From: JANYLB01 sp963837715
GTDB taxonomy: Bacteria > Actinomycetota > Acidimicrobiia > IMCC26256 > JANYLB01
Reading direction: 5' to 3'
Assembly (NCBI GenBank): GCA_963837715.1
Contig: CAWIOF010000002.1
Location: 2,427,581 to 2,491,580 of the forward strand
Length of the DNA: 64,000 nt
Below the pieces are notes generated by a model, which did no database searches, had not been told where the DNA came from, and worked only from the letters and a program-made list of their open reading frames with translations. This document shows positions 8,110-16,482 of this stretch, piece by piece (the stretch's first letter is position 1; each line of letters starts with the position of its first letter). Made by a program: the position numbers and the translations under genes.

Positions 8110-9024
8110 TGCAATGCTGTCCATCTCTGAGGGGGCCGGCGCAGGCTCTGGGGGAGCCAGCCGGGTCGCCTTGGCGACGAGGGCACTCCGGGTCACGAGG
8201 AGCGCGCCGACGGCGACGCCCGCCACGAGCACGGTCAGGCGGATCGGCCCGGCGACCTCGTTCACGATCATCAGGGTGCGGGCGTTCACCACGAGGATCA
8301 GCACACCGACCATGGTGCCGAGCACCTGGGCCGGAAGCCGCTTCACGACGTAGGCGGCGAGGGGTGCGGCCGCGACCCCGCCGATGAGCAGTCCGAGCAC
8401 GATCCATCCGTCGATCCCGCTCGTGCCGAGGTTGGCCAAGAACCCGGCGCTCGCAGCCACGGTGACGAGGAACTCCGAAGCCGACGCGGAACCGACCGCG
8501 GTGTGCGGGGCCATGCGGCCGGCGGTCATGAGGGCGGGCGTGGTGACCGGACCCCATCCCCCACCGCCGATCGCGTCGATGAAGCCCCCGAACACGCCGA
8601 GCGGCGCGAGGAAGCGGCCCCGGAGATGTTCGGGGGCCAGGGGCTTGCGCGTCACCCCGAACGCGAACCGCACGATGATGTAGACGCCGAGCGCCATGAG
8701 CACGCCCGACACGTAGGGCGTGACCGCGTCGCCGTTGAGGTTGCTCAGGGTCGTGGCCCCGAAGAAGGCACCGAACGCCCCCGGGATGCCGATCCATCGC
8801 ACGGTGCGCCAGTTCACGTTGCCGAACCGCCAGTGCGAGGCACCCGACGCGAAGGTCGTGCCGATCTCGGCGAGGTGCACGCTCGCCGATGCCGTCGCGG
8901 CGGCGGTCCCGCCCGAGAGGAGCAGCGACGACGCCGTGACCCCGTAGGCCATTCCGAGCGCGCCGTCGACCAGCTGGGCGAAGAAGCCCACGATCGCGAA
9001 GACGAGTATCCGCTCCAGTTTCAC
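8098..9024 (-). CDS. TauE/SafE-family membrane exporter
   Basis: The 308-residue protein is made mostly of hydrophobic helices and shows the TauE/SafE pattern: GFFAQLVDGALGMAYGV near the N terminus and GGFIDAIGGGGWGPVTTPAL in the repeated second half. These proteins move sulfite or organosulfonates across the membrane. Nearby sulfate uptake genes make a sulfur anion plausible, but specificity is not visible. The gene has its own sigma70-like promoter and leads the run exporter-GntR-aconitase-MMPL. The GTG start lies 10 bp downstream of the predicted -10 element, so the mRNA leader would be very short or absent. Confidence 0.85.
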   Translation of the reverse strand: MKLERILVFAIVGFFAQLVDGALGMAYGVTASSLLLSGGTAAATASASVHLAEIGTTFASGASHWRFGNVNWRTVRWIGIPGAFGAFFGATTLSNLNGDAVTPYVSGVLMALGVYIIVRFAFGVTRKPLAPEHLRGRFLAPLGVFGGFIDAIGGGGWGPVTTPALMTAGRMAPHTAVGSASASEFLVTVAASAGFLANLGTSGIDGWIVLGLLIGGVAAAPLAAYVVKRLPAQVLGTMVGVLILVVNARTLMIVNEVAGPIRLTVLVAGVAVGALLVTRSALVAKATRLAPPEPAPAPSEMDSIALDK

Positions 9025-9033
9025 AGGCGTCGG

Positions 9034-9062
9034 AACCTATAGAACTACGTCGGTATTGTCAA
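9034..9062 (-). promoter_or_regulatory. Promoter of the TauE-type gene
   Basis: On the minus strand there is a perfect -35 TTGACA, a 17-bp spacer and TAGGTT as -10, just before the exporter start. A short interrupted palindrome CTAAT-N4-AATAG sits directly upstream at 9068-9081 and partly resembles the operator in front of the sulfate transporter. Confidence 0.6.
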
Positions 9063-9303
9063 TCGGTCTAATGGAGAATAGGTCCGGAAATCCCTGCCAT
9101 CGGCTCGAAGTCGGAAATACGAGTTGCTCGATCGTATTACTCGACTGAGGGTGAGTCGGCGCCGCCCGCTCGCCCGTCCGGCAGGAGGTCACCGCCGTGC
9201 TCCCAGCCCTGATCCTCCGACTCGGAGCATCCGTGGACGCGGGGAGCGTGCTGGGTGCCACCGGTGGTGCGTTGCCTCCGACCACCGCGGTCGGATGTGC
9301 CGC
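9063..9303. other. Intergenic stretch without recognisable gene
   Basis: This 240-bp stretch lies between the exporter promoter and the DUF4395 stop codon. Open frames exist on both strands, but none has a recognisable domain or ribosome binding site. Apart from the short palindrome at 9068-9081 I see no clear structure. Confidence 0.5.
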
Positions 9304-9789
9304 TCAGGAAGCGCGCCGGAGACCGATATCGGCGCACTCGGCGCAGACCGACTCGGGAATCACCCCGAAGCGCATGAGCAGGCCGAAGAGCTTGCAGCCG
9401 ACGCAAAGCGCGAAGACCGACTCGAGCGTGGCCGCGAACAGCAGGAGGACAAGCAGGACGTCGGACGCGAGGTCGAGGCCGAACCCGAACCGCAGCACGA
9501 GCGCGGCAACGCTGATCACCGCACCGATCCCCTGCGCGAACCGCTTCGGAGGTCCGGGGACGAGCTTCTCGGCGACCGGCAGCCGGGGAACGAGGATTCG
9601 AGTCGCGAAGAGCCCGAGCGGACTGAAGCGCGGCCCGGCGAGCACTCGGGCGACGAAGCCGTAGGCGAGCAGGACCAGCACCCAGTCGCGATCCAGGACC
9701 AACACGAGAAGCGCCATCACCACAACTCCGCCGGCGACCACGCGCGCGGCAACCTCGTTGACCGGGTTCGGGAACGAGAATGCACTCAC
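9304..9789 (-). CDS. DUF4395 membrane protein
   Basis: The predicted 161-residue protein has about four membrane segments and the DUF4395 features GPRFSPLGLFATRILVPRL, PKRFAQGIG and a late CVGCKLF. A second CxxC pair (CAEC) lies close to the C terminus. DUF4395 proteins often occur near thioredoxins, rhodaneses or sulfur genes; the biochemical role is unknown. The GTG start before SAFSFPNPVNE is chosen because upstream codons belong to an unrelated sulfotransferase remnant in the same frame. A weak AGGAG lies 13 bases upstream. Confidence 0.7.
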   Translation of the reverse strand: MSAFSFPNPVNEVAARVVAGGVVVMALLVLVLDRDWVLVLLAYGFVARVLAGPRFSPLGLFATRILVPRLPVAEKLVPGPPKRFAQGIGAVISVAALVLRFGFGLDLASDVLLVLLLFAATLESVFALCVGCKLFGLLMRFGVIPESVCAECADIGLRRAS

Positions 9790-9972
9790 GGGATCATCAT
9801 GGCTCCTGCTCTCGTCGTCGCGCGCGGCCATGAATTCTCCGAGCGGCTCCAGGCCGTCGGCCCAGAGATGGGCCCAGTTGGAGTAGGCCCGATCGACCGG
9901 GTCGCGCAGGATCGCGACGAGCTTCGCATCGGGGAGCTCGTCGTGGATCCGCGCTGACTGTGGGCCTCGCAT
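9790..9972 (-). pseudogene. Sulfotransferase remnant
   Basis: In frame with and just upstream of the DUF4395 gene, about 55 codons encode KLVAILRDPVDRAYSNWAHL. This is the conserved PAPS 3'-phosphate-binding segment of sulfotransferases (R-DP-x-x-R-A-x-S). Complete enzymes have roughly 250-300 residues with an N-terminal P-loop, which is missing here. The remnant stops against the promoter of the sulfate uptake operon, so the gene looks deleted from both sides. Confidence 0.65.
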
Positions 9973-9991
9973 TCGACACGCTCTTCCCGGT

Positions 9992-10048
9992 TTGACGGCG
10001 GCGTCGCTCAACTCTACTATGCCCATCTTCTCTACTGTCTTAATAGAG
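9992..10048 (+). promoter_or_regulatory. Promoter and operator of the sulfate uptake operon
   Basis: TTGACG (9992-9997), a 17-bp spacer and TACTAT (10015-10020) form a good sigma70-like promoter. CTCTACT at 10012-10018 is repeated at 10030-10036, and the second copy pairs with AATAGAG at 10042-10048 as an inverted repeat with one mismatch. The position over the -10 and transcription start suits a repressor. The Rrf2 protein encoded at the end of the operon is the obvious candidate, though this is inference. Confidence 0.6.
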
Positions 10049-10069
10049 TTTCCCGAGGGGGTACCGGTC

Positions 10070-11107
10070 ATGAAGATCCGTCGTGGCACTGCGCTCGTGG
10101 TGAGCGTGGTCACGTTGTCCACGTTGTTGGTCACGTTCAGTGGCATCGGCGCAGGTGCCGCATCGCCCGCCCGCAAGGACGCGAAGGCGCTCCCCGCTGC
10201 CGAGCTCGCGCTCGTCTCGTACTCGACGCCCCAAGCGGCGTTCGAGGAGATCATCGCGGCGTTCCAGAAGACGACCGTGGGCAAGAACATCACGTTCACG
10301 CAGTCGTACGGAGCGTCCGGCGAGCAGAGCCGAGCCGTTGCCGCCGGACTCCCCGCCGACATCGTGGAGTTCTCGCTGTCGCCCGACATGGTCCGGCTCG
10401 TCGACGCCGGCATCGTCGCCCCGACGTGGGACAAGAACAAGTACGACGGCATCGTCACCGACTCCGTCGTCGTCATCGGGACCCGGCCCGGCAACCCGAA
10501 GAAGCTCGAGACCTGGAACAGCCTCCTGAAGGACGGCGTCGAGGTCATCACGCCGAACCCGTTCACCTCGGGCGGCGCCCGGTGGAACATCATGGCGGGC
10601 TACGGCGCGACCTCGAACGTGAACAAGGACGAAGCGGCGGGCACCGAGTACCTGACGGACCTGTTCGAGAACGTCCCGGTGCAGGACAGCAGCGCCCGGG
10701 AGTCGCTCCAGACCTTCACCGGGGGCAAGGGCGACGCGATCCTCTCCTACGAGAACGAGCTGATCTTCGCTGGTCAGAACGGCCAAGAGATCCCGTACAC
10801 GGTCCCGAAGAAGACGATCCTGATCGAGAACCCGGTCGCGGCGACGAAGACGTCGCAGAACCCGAAGCAGGCCGAGGCCTTCGTGAAGTTCCTCTACTCG
10901 AAGAAGGCCCAGCGGATCTTCGCCGACAACGGCTACCGGCCGGTCGTCCCGGGTGTTGCGAAGACGAACGAGTTCCCCACCCCATCGGGACTCTTCACGA
11001 TCGACGAGCTCGGAGGTTGGGAGGAAGTCACCACCAAGTTCTTCGACCCGGCGAACGGCATCGTGACCGAGATCGAGCGCAACAACGGCGTCTCCACCGA
11101 GAAGTAG
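10070..11107 (+). CDS. sbp: Sulfate ABC transporter, substrate-binding protein
   Basis: The 345-residue protein starts with a signal sequence (MKIRRGTALVVSVVTLSTLL) and continues with the periplasmic sulfate-binding fold. Family motifs are LVSYSTPQAAFEEI, SYGASGEQSRAV and GGARWNIMAGYGA, and the C terminus has the typical LFTIDELGGW. It should capture sulfate or thiosulfate outside the membrane for the CysT-CysW-CysA transporter encoded downstream. The ATG at 10070 follows GAGGGGG at 8 bases; an upstream TTG at 9992 would fall inside the promoter and is rejected. This is the first gene of a five-gene operon. Confidence 0.93.
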   Translation: MKIRRGTALVVSVVTLSTLLVTFSGIGAGAASPARKDAKALPAAELALVSYSTPQAAFEEIIAAFQKTTVGKNITFTQSYGASGEQSRAVAAGLPADIVEFSLSPDMVRLVDAGIVAPTWDKNKYDGIVTDSVVVIGTRPGNPKKLETWNSLLKDGVEVITPNPFTSGGARWNIMAGYGATSNVNKDEAAGTEYLTDLFENVPVQDSSARESLQTFTGGKGDAILSYENELIFAGQNGQEIPYTVPKKTILIENPVAATKTSQNPKQAEAFVKFLYSKKAQRIFADNGYRPVVPGVAKTNEFPTPSGLFTIDELGGWEEVTTKFFDPANGIVTEIERNNGVSTEK

Positions 11108-11116
11108 CCGACGCTC

Positions 11117-11974
11117 GTGGCGACGCACATCCAGCCCGTCGAGATGCACCCGCCGGCCCCAGGCCGGCGGGTGCGTCCCGAGGGACGCATCCGGATCGGG
11201 CGCGGCACCGGGATCGGGCTGGGTCTCGCGACGATGTACCTCAGCATCATCGTGCTCCTCCCGCTCGCAGCGGTCACCTCGCGGGCGTTCGACAACGGAC
11301 TCAGTGGGTTCTGGGAGACGGTGACGCGACCCGAAGCGCTCTCGGCGCTGCGGCTCACCATCTTCAGCGGTATCGGCGTCGCGCTCGTCAACGCGGTGTT
11401 CGGCACTCTCATCGCCTGGGTGCTGGTGCGCGACCGCTTCCCAGGCAAGCGGATCCTCGAGACCTTCATCGATCTCCCCTTCGCCCTGCCGACGATCGTG
11501 GCCGGGTTGATCCTGCTCTCGCTCTACGGCACCCAGAGCCCGCTCGGCATCAACCTCGCCTACCAGGTGAGCGGCGTGTTCGTGGCCCTGCTGTTCGTCA
11601 CGCTCCCGTTCGTCGTACGCACCGTGCAACCGGTGCTGATCGAGCTCGATCAGCAGATGGAGGAGGCGGCGGCGTCGCTCGGCGCGTCGCGGTTCACGAT
11701 CTTCCGCAGGGTGATCTTCCCGAACCTGCTCCCGGCGATCGCCGCTGGAACTGCACTCGCGTTCGCCCGCGCGATCAGCGAGTTCGGCGCAACGGTGTTG
11801 ATCTCGGGGAACATCACCGGCAAGACCCAGGTCGCCGCGGTCTTCATCTTCACCCAGATCGAGGGCGACAACCCGGTGGGTGCGGCAGCGGTCTCGGTCG
11901 TCCTGCTCGCGGTCTCGTTGCTGATGCTGATCTCGCTCGACCTGCTCCAGCGGATAGGCCGGCGTCATGGCTAG
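11117..11974 (+). CDS. cysT: Sulfate ABC transporter permease CysT
   Basis: The 285-residue membrane protein has about six helices and the permease EAA loop (EEAAASLGASRFTIFRRV) that contacts the ATPase. FARAISEFGATVLISGNI is typical of CysT/ModB permeases. It forms the channel for sulfate with CysW. It starts with GTG 9 bp after the binding-protein stop and overlaps cysW by 8 bp. The first ~30 residues before the first helix are charged and proline-rich. Confidence 0.93.
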   Translation: MATHIQPVEMHPPAPGRRVRPEGRIRIGRGTGIGLGLATMYLSIIVLLPLAAVTSRAFDNGLSGFWETVTRPEALSALRLTIFSGIGVALVNAVFGTLIAWVLVRDRFPGKRILETFIDLPFALPTIVAGLILLSLYGTQSPLGINLAYQVSGVFVALLFVTLPFVVRTVQPVLIELDQQMEEAAASLGASRFTIFRRVIFPNLLPAIAAGTALAFARAISEFGATVLISGNITGKTQVAAVFIFTQIEGDNPVGAAAVSVVLLAVSLLMLISLDLLQRIGRRHG

Positions 11975-12797
11975 CTCGTCGGCGAGGACGAACACGTCGA
12001 GTGGACGGGCCTCGCGGTACGCGCTGCGCTTCGTGGCGATCGCCTATGTCGGGATGATCCTGCTGCTCCCGCTCGGCCTCCTCTTCTGGCGGACGTTCGA
12101 GAACGGGTTCGCCCCCGTGTGGGACAACCTCACCGATCCCACCGCTCTCCACGCCTTTCGCGTGACCTTGATCGTCGCGTTCTGGACCGTCATCGGGAAC
12201 ACCATCTTCGGGCTGGGCGCCGCGCTGCTGATCGTGCGCCACCGTTTCCCGGGGAAGCGGGCGTTCAACCTGCTGATCGACCTGCCGTTCGCAGTGTCGC
12301 CGGTGGTCGTCGGTCTCGCCCTGATCCTCGTGTACGGCCCGAACACGGCGCTCGGTGGGTGGTTCGCCGATCACGGTCTCGACATCATCTTCGCCTATCC
12401 GGGGATGATCATCGCGACGATCTTCGTCTCGCTCCCGCTCGTCGTCCGGGAAGTCGTCCCCGTGCTCGAGGAGATCGGCGACGAACAGGAGCAGGCCGCC
12501 TGGACGCTCGGCGCGTCGAGCCGCCAGACGTTCCTCCGGATCACGCTGCCGGCCATTCGGTGGGCGTTGGCCTACGGCGTCGTGCTCACCCTGGCCCGAG
12601 CACTCGGCGAGTACGGCGCGATCGCCGTGGTGTCGGGAAACATCGTCGACAAGACCCAGACCGCCACCCTGTACGTGGGTCGCGAGTACCAGAACTTCAA
12701 CCAGCAGGGGGCGTACACCGTCGCATTCGCCCTCGCAGTGATCGCGATCGTCGCGCTCCTGCTGCTCAACTTCGTCCGGCCGAAGGAAGAAGCCTGA
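11967..12797 (+). CDS. cysW: Sulfate ABC transporter permease CysW
   Basis: The 276-residue permease is homologous to CysT, with motifs RVTLIVAFWTVIGNTIFG, DLPFAVSPVVVGL and the EAA-like loop EQEQAAWTLGASSRQTFLRI. LARALGEYGAIAVVSGNI is characteristic of CysW. It pairs with CysT in the membrane. It overlaps cysT by 8 bp and its stop overlaps the cysA start by one base, indicating coupled translation. Confidence 0.93.
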   Translation: MASSSARTNTSSGRASRYALRFVAIAYVGMILLLPLGLLFWRTFENGFAPVWDNLTDPTALHAFRVTLIVAFWTVIGNTIFGLGAALLIVRHRFPGKRAFNLLIDLPFAVSPVVVGLALILVYGPNTALGGWFADHGLDIIFAYPGMIIATIFVSLPLVVREVVPVLEEIGDEQEQAAWTLGASSRQTFLRITLPAIRWALAYGVVLTLARALGEYGAIAVVSGNIVDKTQTATLYVGREYQNFNQQGAYTVAFALAVIAIVALLLLNFVRPKEEA

Positions 12798-13759
12798 TGG
12801 CTATCGCAGTTCGCAACGTCGGCAAGAAGTTCGGTGACTTCGTCGCCCTCGACGACGTGTCGGTCGACATCCCGAGCGGATCGTTGACCGCGCTCCTCGG
12901 GCCGAGCGGTGGCGGGAAGACCACGCTGCTGCGCGTGATCGCAGGGCTCGAGACGCCCGACACGGGAACAGTGGTCATCGCGGGCACCGACTCGACCGAC
13001 CTGCCCCCGCAACGCCGCAACGTCGGGTTCGTGTTCCAGCACTACGCCGCGTTCAAACACATGACGGTGTTCAAGAACGTCGCCTTCGGTCTTTCAATCC
13101 GCAAGCGTCCAAAGGCGCAGATCCGCGCTCGGGTGATGGAGTTGCTCGAGCTCGTGCACCTGGAGCACCTCGCCGATCGGTACCCGTCGCAGCTGTCGGG
13201 CGGCCAACGCCAGCGAATGGCACTCGCACGCGCGCTCGCCGTCGAGCCCGAGGTGCTCCTGCTGGACGAGCCGTTCGGCGCGCTCGACGCGCAGGTGCGC
13301 AAGGAACTGCGAACCTGGCTCCGTCGACTGCACGACGAGGTCCACGTCACAACCGCCTTCGTCACCCACGACCAGGAGGAGGCGATGGACGTCGCCGACC
13401 TGATCGTGGTGATCGCAGGCGGGAAGGTCGAGCAGTCGGGAACGCCCGACGAGCTCTACGACGAGCCCGCGAACGAGTTCGTCATGAGCTTCCTCGGGCC
13501 GGTGACGGTGCTCGACGGGAAGCAGGTACGGCCGCACGACCTCGAGATTCTCACCACTTCCACGCCGGGAGCCGTTCCCGGAACGGTGGAACGGGTCGTC
13601 CGGCTGGGTTTCGAGGTCCGGATCGACGTCAGGACCGAGCACGGCGAGGTCTGGGTGCAGACCACCCGCGGCGAATCGGAGCGGCTCGCGCTGGAATCAG
13701 GCAGCGTCGTCTACCTCCGCATCGCCGGCCCGACACTTGCCGAGTCCGCCTCGGCATGA
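12797..13759 (+). CDS. cysA: Sulfate ABC transporter ATP-binding protein CysA
   Basis: The 320-residue ATPase has a Walker A (GPSGGGKTT), Q-loop (FVFQHYAAFKHMTVFKNV), signature LSGGQRQRMALARALA, Walker B (VLLLDEPFGALD) and H-loop (FVTHDQEEA). The C-terminal ~80 residues form the TOBE-like regulatory part seen in CysA. The ATG lies in TGATGG directly on the cysW stop. It powers sulfate import, and its end overlaps the Rrf2 gene start by 4 bp. Confidence 0.95.
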   Translation: MAIAVRNVGKKFGDFVALDDVSVDIPSGSLTALLGPSGGGKTTLLRVIAGLETPDTGTVVIAGTDSTDLPPQRRNVGFVFQHYAAFKHMTVFKNVAFGLSIRKRPKAQIRARVMELLELVHLEHLADRYPSQLSGGQRQRMALARALAVEPEVLLLDEPFGALDAQVRKELRTWLRRLHDEVHVTTAFVTHDQEEAMDVADLIVVIAGGKVEQSGTPDELYDEPANEFVMSFLGPVTVLDGKQVRPHDLEILTTSTPGAVPGTVERVVRLGFEVRIDVRTEHGEVWVQTTRGESERLALESGSVVYLRIAGPTLAESASA

Positions 13760-14224
13760 GCGTGGGGCGCTTGCGGAACGCGCTCCCGGGCGTGATCGTC
13801 CCGGCGCGCCTCGACTACGCGCTCCGGGCGATGCTGTCGCTGGCCCACGCGTCGACGGACCGGACCAAGATCGACGTCATCGCCACCGAGCACGATCTCT
13901 CCCGCAAGTTCCTCGCCCACACCCTCACGACGCTGCGAGACGCGGGCCTCGTCGTGACGCGGCGCGGCGCCAACGGGGGCTACTGGCTCTCACGCCCCGC
14001 CGACCAGATCTCGGTCGTGGAGGTGTTCGACGCGATCTCGCCGACCGAGCCCGAGGCGGTCGCAGCCCCGGGAGCGAACGGACACCAGGCCGCCACGCGG
14101 AGCGCAGCGGCCTGGCATCACATCGAACGTGCGCTCCGGGCGGCGACTCGGCGCGCTCACGATCGCCGAGCTCGCGACACCCGTCAGGCGCGGTCGCGCT
14201 CCTCGACCGTCACGGTCTTCATGA
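13756..14224 (+). CDS. Rrf2-family regulator, frameshifted near its end
   Basis: The N-terminal ~85 residues form an Rrf2 winged helix: RLDYALRAMLSLA, HDLSRKFLAHTLTTLRDAGL and RGANGGYWLSRPADQISVVE. No cysteine triad of the IscR type is visible, so it is more like CymR-type sulfur regulators. The expected ending LGALTIAELATP appears in the next frame; removing one base near 14,140 (CTCCGGGCGG) restores it and gives a stop at 14,224. Translated as it stands, the protein instead runs to about 14,289 with an unrelated tail. It is the last gene of the sulfate operon and overlaps the opposite-strand cyclophilin gene. Confidence 0.75.
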
Positions 14225-14660
14225 CGTCGCCGACCTGGATCCCGGTCGCGACGTCCATCCCGTCGACCACGAAGCCGAACAGGCTGTAGTCCTTGGTCAA
14301 CTTGCGGGTGCAGTCGTCGATCGTGATGAAGAACTGGGAGCCGTTCGTGTTCGGGCCCGCGTTCGCCATCGCGACGGCGCCAAGGGTGTACTCGCCCTTC
14401 ACCTCTTCGTCGCGGAACTTGTAGCCCGCGTCGCCCGTGCCGGTGCCCTGGGGGCACCCGCCCTGGATCACGAAGTCGGGGACGACGCGGTGGAACGTGA
14501 GGCCGTCGTAGAAGCCCTGCCGCGCGAGGCCGACGAAGTTGTTGACGGTGTTCGCCGCGAGCTGCGGGTCGAGATCCATCACGATGTCGCCCTTGTCGGT
14601 GGCGATCGTGGTCCGGTAGATCTTGGAGCCGTCGATCTGGTACTCGGGGGGTTGCGCCAC
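14184..14660 (-). CDS. ppiB: Peptidyl-prolyl cis-trans isomerase, cyclophilin type
   Basis: The 158-residue protein is a single cyclophilin domain without signal peptide, so cytosolic. FHRVVPDFVIQGGCPQGTG and MANAGPNTNGSQFFIT are the conserved active-site stretches, including the catalytic R in FHR and the Q/F of QFFIT. It should accelerate proline isomerisation during folding. The GTG start has AGGAA 8 bases upstream. It lies between the sulfate operon and the ccm genes and is probably transcribed separately. Confidence 0.93.
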   Translation of the reverse strand: MAQPPEYQIDGSKIYRTTIATDKGDIVMDLDPQLAANTVNNFVGLARQGFYDGLTFHRVVPDFVIQGGCPQGTGTGDAGYKFRDEEVKGEYTLGAVAMANAGPNTNGSQFFITIDDCTRKLTKDYSLFGFVVDGMDVATGIQVGDVMKTVTVEERDRA

Positions 14661-14726
14661 GGTTCGTTCCTGCTTTCTTCGGCGGGCTCGTTCGATTCGA
14701 GCCGGGTCGGGGTGCTGGCGGTTCGA

Positions 14727-15488
14727 TCAGGGGGTGTCCGAGGCGGCGACCGCCTCGGCGAGCAGCCCACGGACCTGGTCCGAGAGGGGGCTGTCGGGGA
14801 CGAGCGTGATGTAGCGCTGGAACTGCGGGATCGCACCGGCTGCATCCGACTTCCCGCGGAACAGCGCCACCCCCTTGAAGAAGTGCGCATCAGGATAGGT
14901 CTCGTTCGCAGCGAGCGCGGCATCTAGGCGCACGATCGCGTCGTCGACCCTGCCGGCCAGGTACAGCAGCCAGCCGCTGTAGGCGAGCGCCTCGGCGTTC
15001 GTGGGATCGAGCGTGGCCACGGAGGAGAACTCCGCGAACGCCGCGGGGTACTGCTCGCGCGCCAGGAGGAACCGGGCGAGTGCGAGGTGAGCCTGCGGAT
15101 CGTCGGGGGTCTCGCGGATCGCCCGTTCGAGCGTCTCCTGCCGCTCGGCCTGCGACACGGTGGCGGTGTTGCCCGAACCGGTCTGGCCGGGCACGCGACC
15201 TCCGAGCGCGGCGGTGAGCACGATCGCGGCCACCACCGCGAAGGCGACGATCCCGCCGATCGTGAGCACCCGTCGCCGCGTGGAGATCGGCGCCGCCACC
15301 TGCGCCGGCGCGGGGAGCGCGGCGCGACCGGCCCGCACCGCGGCCGCGGCCCGCGCGGTGTAGTCGCTGTGCAGCCGGTCGTAGGTCGCGTCGTCGATGT
15401 TCCCTGCTTCGTGCTCCGCTTCGAGGTCGTCGAGCGACCGGAACAGGAACTCCCGCTCCGCGTCGACCCCGATGTCGGAACCACTCAT
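14727..15488 (-). CDS. ccmI: CcmI/CycH-like TPR protein of cytochrome c maturation
   Basis: The 253-residue protein begins with REFLFRSLDDLEAEHEAGNI, typical of the actinobacterial CcmI-like N terminus, then one membrane helix at about residues 75-97 and three or four TPR units (AHLALARFLLAREQYPAAF, ALAYSGWLLYLAGRVDDAI). CcmI-type proteins present apocytochrome c to the CcmF/CcmH haem ligation complex. It follows ccmH with a 4-bp ATGA overlap and ends the ccm operon. It is shorter than proteobacterial CcmI. Confidence 0.75.
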   Translation of the reverse strand: MSGSDIGVDAEREFLFRSLDDLEAEHEAGNIDDATYDRLHSDYTARAAAAVRAGRAALPAPAQVAAPISTRRRVLTIGGIVAFAVVAAIVLTAALGGRVPGQTGSGNTATVSQAERQETLERAIRETPDDPQAHLALARFLLAREQYPAAFAEFSSVATLDPTNAEALAYSGWLLYLAGRVDDAIVRLDAALAANETYPDAHFFKGVALFRGKSDAAGAIPQFQRYITLVPDSPLSDQVRGLLAEAVAASDTP

Positions 15489-15943
15489 CGGTCGTTCCGG
15501 GCTTCGGCGACGAGGGCTTCGTCGGCGTCGGTCGCGGTGAGACGGGGCTCGCGGCGCCAACGACGGAGCGCGAGGACCAACCCGCCGGCGCCGAGCACGA
15601 GCGCGAGCACGGGGAGTCCCCACACGATCCAGCCGAGGCCGGAGCCGGTCGGCTTCAACAGGATGAACTCGCCATAGGAGTCGACGAACGCCCGCTTGAT
15701 CTCGCCGTCGGACTGACCGGCTTCGACGCGGCGGCGGATGTCGGCCCGGAAGGCGCGGGCCGACGAAGTGGAGCTCGTCGCGACGGACTGGCTCTGGCAG
15801 TCGACGCACCGCAGCCCCGATGCGATCGAGCGGACCCGGTCGTTCACCGTGGTCGGCCCGCTCTCGCCGCGCGTCGCGAAGAACAACGCGCCGACCACGA
15901 CGACCGCGAGCGCGATCCAGGGCACTGCCGCGCGCGCTTTCAT
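15485..15943 (-). CDS. ccmH: Cytochrome c maturation protein CcmH
   Basis: The 152-residue protein has an N-terminal membrane anchor, the redox motif LRCVDCQSQSVATS (C-x2-C), and a C-terminal helix. DIRRRVEAGQSDGEIKRAFV and YGEFILLKP are family hallmarks. CcmH reduces the CxxCH cysteines of apocytochrome c outside the membrane before haem attachment. The start ATG overlaps the ccmG stop by one base (TGATG), and its own stop overlaps ccmI. Confidence 0.92.
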   Translation of the reverse strand: MKARAAVPWIALAVVVVGALFFATRGESGPTTVNDRVRSIASGLRCVDCQSQSVATSSTSSARAFRADIRRRVEAGQSDGEIKRAFVDSYGEFILLKPTGSGLGWIVWGLPVLALVLGAGGLVLALRRWRREPRLTATDADEALVAEARNDR

Positions 15944-16482
15944 CAGCCGGCCTGCGCGCTCCCGAGGAGCGCCTCGAGGTCGTTGACCGAGACGCGACTC
16001 AGCTGCTTGCCCGTGACGACCCCCGACGGACTGATCGCGTAGGTCTCGGGCTGGCCGGTGGTCCCGTACGCGAGTGCGGCCTCGCCCTCGGGGTCGAGCG
16101 CGATCGTGTAGCCGAGATCGTGCTCCTGCACGTAGGCGCGGACTGCGCCGGTCGTGTCGTCGCGCACGATCCCGACCATCGCGACGTCGGGATCGTCGGC
16201 ATGGCGGGCCCAGAACGCGTTCAGGGCCGGGGTCTCCTCCTGACACGGGATGCACCAGGAGTTCCAGAAGTTCACGATGACCGACTTCCCGGCGAGTGAC
16301 GCGAGGTCGACCCGCGTCCCGTCGCCGTCGAGCACGGGGAGGTCGAACGCGGGGGCCGTGCGGTCGATGATCGGACCGCCCGAGTACTGCGGCGACGTTC
16401 CCATCTGCGTCGAGAGGACGATGCCGAACACGGCAACGAGCGAGCCGATCCCGATCGCGACCCAGCGGAGGGGATGCTTCAC
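15943..16482 (-). CDS. ccmG: Thioredoxin-like thiol reductase CcmG/ResA type
   Basis: The 179-residue protein has one N-terminal membrane helix and an external TlpA/ResA thioredoxin domain with active site NSWCIPCQEETP. A late PETYAISPSGVV segment carries the cis-proline region. It would keep CcmH or the apocytochrome thiols reduced. The GTG start overlaps the ccmF stop by 4 bp (GTGA), which supports this start over longer readings that continue upstream in frame through ccmF sequence. Confidence 0.92.
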   Translation of the reverse strand: MKHPLRWVAIGIGSLVAVFGIVLSTQMGTSPQYSGGPIIDRTAPAFDLPVLDGDGTRVDLASLAGKSVIVNFWNSWCIPCQEETPALNAFWARHADDPDVAMVGIVRDDTTGAVRAYVQEHDLGYTIALDPEGEAALAYGTTGQPETYAISPSGVVTGKQLSRVSVNDLEALLGSAQAG

